64,000 nt of DNA, taken from positions 17,242,009 to 17,306,008 of the forward strand of contig NC_134517.1 in the NCBI RefSeq assembly GCF_027942865.1, written 5' to 3'. The translations under genes were made by a program, and so were the position numbers. Below are positions 11,701 to 22,915 of the stretch, piece after piece. Within the stretch, counting starts at the first letter, position 1. Each line of letters begins with the position of its first letter. The notes under the pieces were generated by a model. That model was given only the letters and a program-made list of their open reading frames with translations. It ran no database searches and was not told where the DNA came from. This DNA comes from Odontesthes bonariensis (taxonomy: Eukaryota > Chordata > Actinopteri > Atheriniformes > Atherinopsidae).

Positions 11701-13070
11701 GTCAGAACTCATCGCTGTTTTCCTTTCCTTCCGTACTTTTGTGTTATTGGATGTGTGCTTTGGTTTGCTGCTCCAGCCTAAATATCCAATGAAAAATTCA
11801 GGTCCAATTTTCTGACAGTGGATAACTTGTGGTGTTATTCTAAAAAAAATGACTTGTATCTTTGTGGCACTAAAACAGCTGCACAGCAATAGTAGAAGCA
11901 CCACCATATTTTACTATTTGCACGACAACAAAACTTTATCTACTTTTCTCTTGCCATTGAACATTATTCCAGAAAGACTATAGCTAATCTGTGACAGTCA
12001 TTGCAAACATTTATGTTGCTTTTTTTTGTGGGATTTTCTCCCTTATACCTCTGCTAAAAGAAACCAGAGACGTCTACTCATAATTCATTAAAACTATAAC
12101 TCACTGGTTAATTCCAGCTCGTTTTAGTGTCCATTTTAATGAAGCACAACTAAGTTGTTTCTTTCTTTCTTTTTGTAACTCGTTTGAAGTGCTACTTACC
12201 ATTAATAAAAATGGTCATGACCACGGTACACAGAGGAAGTTTTGCATCTTGATTTTCAGTCCCGTCGTTTTAAAAAAAAAATTCTTGCTTTTTGTGGTTT
12301 TCTTTAACATCTTTGGACATATTTCTGAAATATTATATATTTAAAAAAAAAACAACATTTCATTGCATTTGAGAAGATATTCTAAATTTACACGTACAAC
12401 TCAGTGATGGCAGTAACTTACCAGGCCAGCAAGAATCTTTACCACCAAGCCAATGGGATGTCAAAGTGGAGGAGCCCACTGTGAAACAAAACAATTGTGT
12501 TAATTTCATACCAACAAGATTACCTGACTGATGGTGTGTTCAGTTGTATAACTTATGCAATGAGTCAGATCTTGTTTAACCTGTAAGAATAAGCTCCATT
12601 TCAGATTACTCTAAAGCTGTAGGAGGGCTAATTCACGATTGGTAGTTTAAATTGTCCAACTTTTGCACACACACACACGCACACACCCTCAAACACATAA
12701 AAAAAGACCCTCCTCCATTCAACTGGGGGAGTGAGCAACCCGGTGTGATGTATAAACAGTTCCATGAGCCATAATTCCTGTACGCATGTCCTCTTTCCAG
12801 CTGGAGCTTTATTTTTTTCCCTCTACTCTCATTTCTAGGCCTAAAATCAGGTTAACGTTTTATAAGGAGCTTAGCGCAGAGGGCCACAGTGTGCCACTAA
12901 TGTAATAGAGTATCCCTCCCTCTCCCTCTCTCACACATTCTCATCTGTCCTCTTTTCTCTTCGTGCATTTGCTTATCCTGTCATGCAGTGACCTTCTTCT
13001 TCTGTCTTTCTTTCATTTCTCCCCTGCGTGTTTTTCCCCTTCTCTCGCTCCTTTGCCTCCGTATCTCCAG
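11700..13070. other. intergenic DNA upstream of cracdl, no gene recognised
   Basis: AT-rich to 12640, then a CA-rich tract (12667-12690) and a pyrimidine-rich stretch (12900-13070) that leads into the acceptor before the candidate non-coding exon. Nothing else was recognised. Confidence 0.4.
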
Positions 13071-13188
13071 ATGTGGACGACATAATCTTGAGGTTTAAAC
13101 ATCAGGGCTGTGACACGGCTGAGCGCTCCGTGCGGAAAAGGCGGCAAACAGGGGGGAAGAGAAGCAGAGCCGCTGGTTTAGTCCCCCG
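13071..13188 (+). other. cracdl: candidate non-coding 5' exon of cracdl
   Basis: A GC-rich segment preceded by a strong polypyrimidine tract and CAG (13068-13070) and followed by a consensus donor GTAAGT at 13189. It has one open frame throughout, but joining it to the next exon at 14301 runs into a stop (TAA) soon after in that frame. The apparent ATG at its first base meets a stop after three codons. It is therefore best read as 5' UTR. It could also be an alternative first exon. Confidence 0.4.
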
Positions 13189-14311
13189 GTAAGTTCAGTT
13201 TCTTTTTCACCGAATAGTGTGTGAATGTGTGTGTGTGTGTGTGTGTTTTTTAGGTGAGATTCTCGGGGGAGTTTAGTGCTGCACCATGGGACGTGGGAAA
13301 AAATTAAGCCCTAGTTGTGGATTATTATGGTGCAGGGAAATCTTACAAGGATCTCTCTGCAATGTCAATAATCCAGTGGATTATCCTCTGTTTCTCCAAG
13401 GGCATGGCTCTGTGAACAGAAAAACCTTGATTCGTGAAGATTTTAGTTTCATGCACTGTTGTTGAAATGTATTTATGGGTAGAAGGGTTAGTGTTTTCTT
13501 TTAATCAGATATCATAAGACACTTTTATTCAGTGTCATGGGACAATCATGGACCTATATCATTTGGGCAAAAAAAAAAAGAAAAAAAGGTGTACTCCACG
13601 ATACAAGAGGTGCAGTGTGGACTTTGCATGTTTGTCTACAACCTGATACATCTCATCTTATCAGGCAGCCATGCCGGGTTACGCTCTGTTGACTCCTTGA
13701 CTACACGGGTAGAACAAATAGAGGGTGGTTTATTCATGCATCTCAAACCGAATACTGTTTCCAGAGCAGGTATTTGGGGGAAAAAATAAAAGTTTTTAAA
13801 GCAGAAGAAGAGAATGACCTCAATCTTTCTGGTGTAACTCATAAGCCCCATCTGCTCTAACCTACAAAACATGTTTTTTTTCTTGTCACCACTTGATTGA
13901 ACATGTTTTCCGTTGTGCATGGTCCTTCTTTGATTATGTTTAGCTGATCTTAAAGATAGGGTTTCCTCACCCACCCTGGTTACAGTAACAGTTAGTTATG
14001 TTCCTGATAGTGAACAGTAATAAACCTTTGAACCGCACGTCCATATTTGTTCTTGAGAGCGGAGCGTATGTCACTGAAGTATTCTTGCCTTCGTTTTTTT
14101 TGTTGATGCAGGCACTTTTGATCAGTATTTTCTCTTTTTAAATATCTTTCTCAAAGAGGTCAGAACTCAGGCAACATTTGTAACACGTAGAGTGCGTTTC
14201 AGCTCGTGGCCTTCATCAGGGCAAGATATTGAGAAAAACATTCTCGGACCCTTTTGAATACACTTCTGTTAATTGTCGTGGGCTTTTTTTTTTTCTTCAG
14301 GCATCTCCTCA

Positions 14312-17300
14312 ATGGAGTCTTTCTCTGGAGATAAAGAAGAAAGCACAGATGACATTCCAGGTGAGATTATCTCTCGTGTAGTTCTAAATAAAAGTGTTAC
14401 ACAAGTTTTCTACATACATAAGCCATTGAAATAAGAGAGTATGCCAGAATTACACTGAAACAATCTTAACATCAGGTTATAATCTATGCATGCGATACAG
14501 ATATTAGAAAACATAATCAGAGAACATAAAGGATTTGGAGATGTGATTGTGTGAATTCTGCATGAGCTGCTGTGACCTGGATCCGTCTCTATCTCAATGT
14601 CTGTCAGGACATAAAAATTCCAAGCGCAAGTTCCTGAAATCCCTTCACATCAGGAGGGGTAAGAGAACAGGCGCAGAGGAAAACACCAAACTCAGCCAGT
14701 CAGCCAGTGACATAACTGCAGGAAAGGGACTGGGTTCAGATGAGCATTTGGCGTGAGTGTCTAACATGTCAGGAATTCATTTCCAAATGTTAAGTCTCAG
14801 ACCCACTTTCTCATCCTTAGTTATTTGTCCATACCTTTGATATTCTTTTGTTTTGCCACTTCAGATGCTCCGAGGGAGAGATGGGATCCCGAGCAGTGTC
14901 CCACGACAGCATCTTCTTGGCTGCTCAGGCTCAGACAGACGATGAGCCAGCCAGGGTTTTGTCCCAAGAGAATGTTCACAGCAAGATCAAAGCTCTGCAG
15001 GTATTGCTTTTTATTCTCGGCATGGTGCTCCGAATGAGGATCTTATGGTAACTGGGACTCATTTAAAAGCATCACTCTGTGCCCTGCTGTCATAGATGAA
15101 GCTTCAGCTGCAGAAAATGCATTTCGGGCCACCAGCCATGTTCCTGCCAGTCAAAAATCCAGAGGAACTCGGAAGTCATTCGGAGGATAGCCTTCACCAC
15201 AGCTTTCATGATGCCTCAGGAGAGGACGTCACCCTCACCAAGGTGACTTATCATGCCAGTCAAGAGTCACAAATATTCTATTTAAAATAATATAAAAGTA
15301 TTAGTATTTCAAAAAAAGTTAAAAAAAAAAGTATTATTTTCAACTTGTTGGCTTTATGCTTTAATAACATACTTTAAAAAGTCGAGCACATGCCGAGCAT
15401 TATTTTGAGACACAGATTAGACAACGTGAGGATTTAGGGTCTATGTGGGTTTGATTTAAAATAAACTGCAGTGGTCACATTTCTACTTATGAAGGAACGT
15501 TTCACTCCGTGGAATGGCGTTTCGCATTTACGCCTTTTTATTCGCAACGTTAGTTGTAAAAAGATGAGATGTTGCGTAAAATGTAAATAATGAGAATTTG
15601 AAAGACAAATCACTTAGTTTCTATATTTCACTGAAAACAGTCCTAAAAGAACATATCAAACATTCATTTTACTTTTATTTGAAACATATATGCTCATTTT
15701 GAATTTGATGCTTGAGACATGTCAAGAGAGCTTAGACAGGGGAATGTTTAACACCATGTTAGGAAGAGAGGCCACTTAAAGGGGAACTCCGGGGCATTTG
15801 AAGCGTGTTTCCATTGCTAGAGGTTGTCAAATACTGATACTAGGACACAGAGAGGTCCAGATCTGCGCTCCCTGTGTGAAGATTGCTCTGTCCGCACAGC
15901 ATGTCATGCGAGGCTAATACGCGGTGGCTAAGGGGCAAGCGCTAACCCTTCCACGTAAAACAACAACTTGCACACTGCAGAAACGTCACACCACTTTATA
16001 AACCATCCGACAATAAAGTCACAAGCCTTACCATCAAAACCATATGCATGGTTCTCACATTACTGGCATGGGGACGTTACAAAACAACTTTATAAACAGC
16101 ATGTAACTCACCGGCTGGTTGTAGGCTCGCGCATGTGAAAGCCCAAAAGAGTCGATGGATGATAATCCCATATACAAAACAATTATTTTCTCTAGAAAAA
16201 CTGCGTTCAAGTATTTAAAACATTACAAGAATATTACTGGGCATGTATTGTTGTAATGTTTTAAATACTTGAACGCAGTTTTTCTAGAGAAGATAATTGT
16301 TTTGTATATGGGATTAATCTCCATCGACTCTTTTGGGCTTTCACATGCGCGAGCCTACAACCAGCCGGTGAGTTACATGCTGTTTATAAAGTTGTTTTGT
16401 AACGTCCCCATGCCAGTAATGTGAGAACCATGCATATGGTTTTGATGGTAAGGCTTGTGACTTTATTGTCGGATGGGTTATAAAGTGGTGTGACGTTTCT
16501 GCAGTGTGCAAGTTGTTGTTTTACGTGGAAGGGTTAGCGCTTGCCCCTTAGCCACCACGTATTAGCCTCGCATGACATGCTGTGCGGACAGAGCAATCTC
16601 CACACAGGGAGCGCAGATCTGGACCTCTCTGTGTCCTAGTATCAGTATTTGACAACCTCTAGCAATGGAAACACGCTTCAAATGCCCCGGAGTTCCGCTT
16701 TAATGCAGTTTTGAAAGCCAAATGCATGAAACTGTTTAGAATTTCAGTTGCTCAACAGTTCAGGGTATCCTTTGTCCCAAATCTGGCCTCATAATATTGC
16801 GAATGTTTTCAGTGGGTGACAGGTCTGGACTGTAGGCATGTCAGTTTTGTATCTGTGCTCTTATTACGGAGCCATGATGTAATACCTGCAGATTGTGGAC
16901 AATGACTTGCTGAAATAAGCAAGGCGTTACCTGAAAAAGATATCATCTGGTGGCAGTTGCTCCAAAATGAATGATTCAGTAGTAATGGGAAAACAGTACA
17001 ACTAATCAATTCAATTGATTAGTTGTACTGTTGCAACACATGCACTTTGTGAGTTATGTTGTTGACTCTTTATTTACGATAAGATCAATGATTTTTTCTT
17101 TTCAGACAACATCTCAGCCAGTCTCTTGTTCACTTTCACCCACCCTCAAATTTGCACCAAACAAATCTCTCCCCCCAACTCTATCCCTTCCTTTTTCTCT
17201 CTCTGGCCCCCCAAATTCCTCTTCTTCTAATGTCGAGGCTCCATTGGACTTTAGTACCCCAGCCCAATTCCCCGGCTGCTTAGATACCTCTGCTGCACGC

Positions 17301-20300
17301 CACCGGATGTCTGTTAAACCCAGAAACCAGAGGGCCAGCATGAAGAAGAAACCCTCATCTGTGGTGAGAGACCATATCTGTTTCTCTGCCTTATTGCTTA
17401 TGAAGACAACAACAAAAAACAAATGTCACTCGATTGCTCTCCTCTTTTTCAAATCTCTTTCCCACTTTAAGTATTTTTTTTCATTTTTGCAGAGTCAGTC
17501 TGGTTTCCCTTTGCACACCCTTAATAACATTGAATACCCAATGAAAAACTCTATGAAAGAGCAAAAGCGGGAGCTTGTTGTTCAAAAGGAGCAGACGGTC
17601 ACGTTGGAGGAAGTACCCAAATTATCCAGCCAAAGTTTTGCCCAACAGAACCAGGCTCTTCCTAGGATAGGAGCCTCCCAGGTACAATGGGTTAAGTCTC
17701 CCAGCCTCGTGGATCCGGTGTCCAGTGGACGACCACACTCGTCCTTCATAGAGTCAGAAATAAAGGGGAAAAAAGAGTCAGATTTGGAGAAACCCGTTGT
17801 GTTCCACGATGAAAAAAATACTCTTAAAAAGGCTGAAACAACTAAACTCTCCCCTGACCAGCTTTCCTCAACCCTCGGCTCATTGGTGGCATCCGAGCTT
17901 TCTTCTGCTAACCAGCATCTTCGTGGTGAGGACAAAATCACAAGAGGAATAAAAAGACCAGCTGCTGGATCTGGCTCTTTCCATTCTTCCATCAACACTT
18001 CCAAAAAACAAGATTGGGAAAGACCTCGATCGGGCAGTTTTTTAGGAGAGCTGGGAACGATTGAAGCTAGGCATAAGGTAACCGGGGAGACAAATGAGAA
18101 GAGCATGAGGGAAAAAGAGGAACTTAAAAATGCACTACGCAGAGGCAGCCCATATGCTGTGGGGGGATTTAGGCAAGAGGGAGCGCCAACCAAAAGTTCA
18201 GCCCTTCCATGGGACAGAAAAGAAAGCCTGAAAAAGGTTGAATCAGTGACATCCTCCAAAGACGTACCCACAGATACGGGCGCTCTGGAGGCAGAGGAGG
18301 TAGACAGCAGCCAGGAGCCGGTAGAGGAAGCTGAGGAAGCAAAAGAGGTCCAGGAGGAGCAAGGAAAGACAGCGTTTGGCATTAAACTGCGTGCCACGTC
18401 TCAGTCGCTGAAATTGCGGTCTGAAACCGCCTCTAACCGTCATTCAAAGACAGAGCAGTGCGAGGACCAAGGTGACAAACAGAAAATACAGGAAATAAGT
18501 GACAATGCCAAACAAATGTCTGAAAAGCTTCCAGCAAACAAGTCTTGTGCAGTCAGACCAACAGGTGAGTCTGCGATAACCCTTCCTTTTTGACACTTTT
18601 TCCTTTATACAAAGGTATCGATCTATATCCTAACCCTATGCTACAGATTGCAGAAATAAATACTAAGCTGCTATCCCACAAGTTAAACATTGCACAGATG
18701 CATGCTGTAGCTGTGAAACAAGATAGGTCCCACGTGGTAAATAATCACTCCAGAAAGATAAGATTTCACTAATCACAGGGGAACTTTGTACTCATTAAAA
18801 CACCACCCTAACTTGAACAGTGCTGCCAAGCGTATCTAACTGACTTGTTTCACTCCTCAGATCCAGTCACATCAGGCATCTCCCCTGCAGTCAAGCATAA
18901 TACTCCCCTTTCCAGCAGTCTGCAAACCAACCTCACAGAAGTCAAAACAAGCTCTTCAAACCCCAAAGAGGCACAAACTACAATTCAGGAGCCTGAGCCT
19001 GGCCCCCAAAGATCCTCATCCGAGGTATCCTGGATTAGTCTGGCAATGGAAAAGACTAGGAGCCTCCAACAGCTTTTCACTAGCAGATTCCCCAGAGATT
19101 TTACAGGCGCGCAAACCGCTGCCCAACCCCAAGCACAAGTTCAGCCCACGAATCAAACGGAGGCGACTGGGATGCTGCAGACTGCAAATCAAGCATCGGT
19201 GCATACAACGATAGAAGAATCGTTTCAAAGCAGAAGTCAAGCACAGTCTGTCAAACCATCAATGCAACAGAAGATGGCAGTGACCTCTCCTCTTCACTCA
19301 AAAACGCCAAGAGAATCGCAAATGTCGAAACAAACCGCACAGGACCAGTCACAGCCAAACACAACTCAGTCTGTCGGACATTCAGTGTCTCACCCAACTG
19401 TTCAGACTATCCCATGGACCACTCAGTCTCCCTTACGCACTTCTTCACAAACAGCGACCGCATCCGAGCTCGCACAAAAGAATACCTCACAATCTCTGGC
19501 GCAGTCTTACCTTTCCTCAGGCCAGCACCAACCCTCTTGGAGCAATCGAGGTCTCCAGCCTACCACCCAGCTCAAATCCGCAACCTCGGCTTCAGTCTCA
19601 TCAGCTGCAGTCCGCCCTTCAGACTCAGCCTTGGAAAGCGGAGAAAGAGAAGCCCCCTTGCAAAGAGAGGCTCCGTCACTCTCTATCAGACGAGCAGTTT
19701 GGACTGGTTCAGTGAACGAGAGGGCGGCTTTTTTGGAGAAACGGGGAGAGTGGGCCACACCGTCTTCCCTCAAGGTTTGTGGTATTTCTTTGTAACTCTC
19801 TTTCACAACACGTGTGCTATGTAATCTTCTTAACACTGTTTGACTTTCCAGGTCCAGACACTCTGCGTGCTAAATATATTGAAATCTTACTTAATTTCAA
19901 CGTGACAAAGCATTTTTTCTTGAACTACAGAGTGAAGTAATCTCTGAGAGTATTTACAACAGCATGTTGCTACAGATCCTTTGATGTCGTGTTTTTTGAC
20001 TGTCAAGGTATTATGTGTGTATCTCTAACTCTGTATTTCTTTTAGGTGGAACAGAGGAAAGCTCAAATAGAAATGCAGACATCAGGAGACCCCCCATCCT
20101 CCCCAAAAAACATACCCATAAACAACCCAATGGCGGAAGGAAGACAAGAGATGAAACCTGCAGGTGTGTTTTTTTTTCACACATTAGTCTTAGTGATAAC
20201 TGTAGAGATATGTCATTGGTTTTAAGTGAAAACTCACCTGTTTTCTTTCTTTTTTCTTTTCAGAATCAAGCCCCTCCAATGTTCGAGAAAGGCTAGAAAA

Positions 20301-20454
20301 GCTGCGGGAAGACAAATGGTTGGCTAAAAATGTGGGGTCATCTTCACCCACACAGCCATTGGTGCTGCAGTCCATGTCTGAGAGCGGCCAGCCATCCTGG
20401 ATGGAAATGGCCAAGAGGAAGTCAATGGCTTGGAGTGATAAGACCATGGACTGA
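14312..20454 (+). CDS. cracdl: CRACDL (capping protein inhibiting regulator of actin dynamics-like), nine coding exons
   Basis: Coding exons: 14312-14360, 14608-14752, 14865-15000, 15096-15242, 17106-17363, 17493-18564, 18861-19774, 20046-20163, 20264-20454 (TGA 20452-20454). They sum to 3030 nt, or 1009 aa, with consistent phases. The start ATG at 14312 follows an acceptor at 14298-14300. Family marks: a basic N-terminal block (KNSKRKFLKSLHIRRGKR), the GSRAVSHDSIFLA motif (exon 3) shared by KIAA1211/KIAA1211L proteins, RHRMSVKPRNQRASMKKKPS (exon 5), and the C-terminal PSWMEMAKRKSMAWSD. The middle (exons 6-7) is low-complexity, Ser/Gln/Glu-rich and probably disordered. The relative CRACD binds and inhibits actin capping protein; the role of CRACDL is less known. 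Paralogue choice rests on the mitd1/mgat4a neighbourhood. A possible ATTAAA signal lies at 20862-20867. Confidence 0.85.
15540..17012 (-). mobile_element. old Tc1-like DNA transposon relic in cracdl intron 4
   Basis: On the minus strand 16740-16860 yields SPDLSPTENIRNIM and TVEQLKF in shifted frames, close to the C-terminal Tc1-like transposase motif (SPDLxPxENxW). Across the palindrome, 15545-15730 looks like the non-coding end of the same element (CATCAAATTCAAAATGAGC and ATTTACATTTTACGCAACAT on the minus strand). It carries many stops and frameshifts. The palindromic element at 15776-16703 appears to have inserted into it. Ends are approximate. Confidence 0.5.
15776..16703. mobile_element. 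near-perfect 920-bp palindrome with TTAA flanks (foldback MITE, T2/Kolobok-like)
   Basis: Left arm 15780-16228 and right arm 16251-16699 are 449 bp each and reverse complements with only about ten differences found by eye. The spacer is 22 bp (16229-16250). Both ends are flanked by TTAA (15776-15779 and 16700-16703), and the termini read TTAAAGGGGAACTCC on each strand (one mismatch). TTAA duplications with TTAAAGGRR ends are known for T2/Kolobok MITEs. There is no open frame of note. It lies in cracdl intron 4, so the pre-mRNA can fold into a long hairpin. Confidence 0.85.
16993..17031. repeat. perfect short palindrome, 19-bp arms
   Basis: The arms 16993-17011 (ACAGTACAACTAATCAATT) and 17013-17031 are perfect reverse complements around a single C. 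It lies 75 bp upstream of cracdl exon 5, at the edge of the Tc1-like relic. It may be a relic of a transposon end or a local inverted duplication. Confidence 0.8.
17493..19774 (+). CDS. cracdl: cracdl large central exons 6 and 7 (disordered region)
   Basis: Exon 6 (17493-18564, 1072 nt) and exon 7 (18861-19774, 914 nt) supply about two thirds of the protein. Exon 6 has an acidic stretch with EEAEEAKEVQEEQGK near 18320-18365. Exon 7 has Gln/Ser/Thr-rich repeats such as AQPQAQVQPTNQTEATG. The motif SEVSWISLAMEKTRSLQQLF (near 19017-19076) resembles the WxxxAxxK pattern that recurs at the C-terminus of the protein. A long antisense open frame at 17582-18397 is a by-product of codon composition. 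Confidence 0.8.
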
Positions 20455-22915
20455 ATAAGGAAAACAGAAAGATGTACAGTGCAGGGTTTGGAGGCGAAAA
20501 GATGAATGACCCCCCCCCCCCCCGTTCCAAAAAAAAGCAGCCCTGTGGACAAATACTACCTTTATTGAGGTTAATGTGTTGAATGTTAGGTGAGGCTATC
20601 AGAGAGGTGTGATTCAACTCTGTGGTAAATTTCGAGCCTGTCGTGGTTTTGTATAATTTCTAACGACAAACTGTGAGCGATTCAGAGCACATGTTGAAAA
20701 TTCCTTGTAATCCTGCATTAAGATAAGGTGTGTTTTTAGAATAATGTTTAACGTGATTCTGTAAAAAAAAAAAAAAAAAAGTGAATGTTAAATAATACAT
20801 TTTTTTAATGGCAATTCTTGTTGCCATCCATCTTGGAGATGGTTATGGCCAAGAAAAAGATATTAAATCACTAAATTATATTACGCGGAGTTGCGTTTGA
20901 TTCTCTGCAATGCTGCGGAAATGTGGAAGATGACTTTTTATGGAGAGAATGTGGAGTCAGACAGACGTTCGAGGGACAAAGTCAGATTCTGTGACCAGTG
21001 TGTCACTTCCTCACTAATTTGGTCTAAAGCGCCACCTGCAGGTCAAATATTGACATTGTCCTCAGCTCAACAGCATTACCGTAAATATGAATGGGCATCT
21101 GACCTTTGAATGGTCATCTGAAAATAATGATAGGGCCCCGTGTCTCAGTAGGTGTAAGTAAGAAAAGCTAATAACGGTCGAATTCTGTTTAGCAGGTTTG
21201 GTCAACAAATATTGTGCAAAGTAGGCTCATTAAATACTGTACATGCCGAAGACCTACACTTTATTGACTTCCTCTTAGGACCATATGGTTGTGCTTCAGT
21301 CATTCAATTATCCAATTTTGCAATTCACTGAGCAAAAGAGATGATGGCAGTAATGGGTGCATGAGTGGTGAACATTTAGACTTTTCAGTGTATTCAATTT
21401 CTATGTTCCATACAAGAATTGCATTTTTTTGTGTGTGTGTGTCCACAAGTAGAAATTAGACCTGTTTCTGAAGAAATCAGAGCAGTTTAATGCACCTTTT
21501 CCGAGCAGACATTTTGATTTGTCATAGCATGAAAAGCACAGATGTGCCAAATTAAATGAATGATGGCTAAGTACATACTAGTGCCTCAGTAAACCTTGAT
21601 AATGGTCCAGCATGCTGGATATTCCAAGCGGAAAGCAGCCATCATTAATACCCCTCTAGATTTATTACTATGATGTCAGAAAAGGGTCTACAGTGGGACC
21701 CATTGGTCAATCTACAGACTAGTTTGATTAAGCATCAAGTCTTTCGATGCTTTGTATGAAAATAATTAAGTTAGTAAGAATAAGGTAACTTTATTCAATA
21801 CAGTTTACAGAGCAATTTGTGTGTTCCACGCTGTCAAGAAGATCGTTAATGACTATGATCATTTTCAGTTTCACGGAAGTGTTTCAAGGAACAATCATAT
21901 AAACCAGTGGACAACAGAACAACTCACAGGACTAACAAATCACCGTTTTCCACAAAACATATTGCCTTGAGTCATCACTAGCAGACCAACAGAAAACGAC
22001 CAGCTCATAGGGAAGTTGGACAAGATGTCCTGCATGTCTTGTATAGTTTACAGAGACATCACACTTTTCCCAAAGGACTGTGAAGAATGTGACAAAATAT
22101 CCAGAGGAACAGCAGGAGGCTTATGATAATCCATTTGCTTATTGCAGCAGTCCAGGGATGGACCAGATACAGGTAGAGAACCTTTGAAGAGTTGGAAATA
22201 AGTATTAAAAAAAAAGTGTCACAAAAATACAGAAATAGTACACAGACTATATCACATAGGTATACAAGTTATGTAGATCACATTTCATTTTTGTATAAAC
22301 ATTGAATAGAAAAATAATGGACATAAAACTATGAAAACAGAATACAATATAGTTAAAAAAAGAGACAGCCATTGCACTGTCATAAATAGATGTTGCACAG
22401 TTGGAGTTGGACGTGCAGCAGTTTGAGTGTTTTTTTTTTGTGTGTTTTATGTGTTCAGTTTGTTTTATCCCAACAGAAACACTTGCACGCCTCCACATTT
22501 CTGACAGGATTCTCTGGAAAAACACGTTCCTGCTGGGACTCAAGTGTAACATTTAATGAGACGTGTAGGTGATGAAGTGTTTTTTTGCCCCAGTGTTAAA
22601 AAAAAAAAAAAAAAAAAAAAAAAGAAGGACTGCCGAACTACCGAGTCACCTAAATACTGTTTTCTTTTTGCTGAGCTACTCCACTGTAATGCTTTAGTGA
22701 GTCAGTGTCAGTCAGCAATGTTCTCCTCATTTCGGAAAAAGCTTCAGCACGGCACCTCGCTTATGAAATTGCCCTCTGCGGCGGACCGGTAGAGGTCGCT
22801 GTAGGAAGTTCCTCCCTGCACCTCAACGTCCCGGTGTTACGAAAGCCCACTCACACGCGAGTTTGTAAACAACAGCGTGAGTGGACGAGGACGGCCATTC
22901 TCCCAGCTCAATGAT
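20455..22915 (+). other. cracdl 3' UTR and cracdl-creg2 intergenic DNA
   Basis: Holds a C-run at 20510-20523, an A-run at 20764-20780, and a possible ATTAAA poly(A) signal at 20862-20867, about 410 nt after the stop. A 27-base A-run lies at 22598-22623. From 22740 on, GC content and CpG frequency rise into the creg2 start, marking the likely creg2 promoter and 5' UTR. No further gene was recognised. Confidence 0.5.

Noticed and set aside
17582..18397. 271-residue open frame on the minus strand
   Set aside because: It is the antisense shadow of cracdl exon 6; it has no family match and low-complexity composition.
22877..22915. Longer creg2 start at 22877
   Set aside because: That codon is GTG; the first in-frame ATG at 22916 opens a proper signal peptide.
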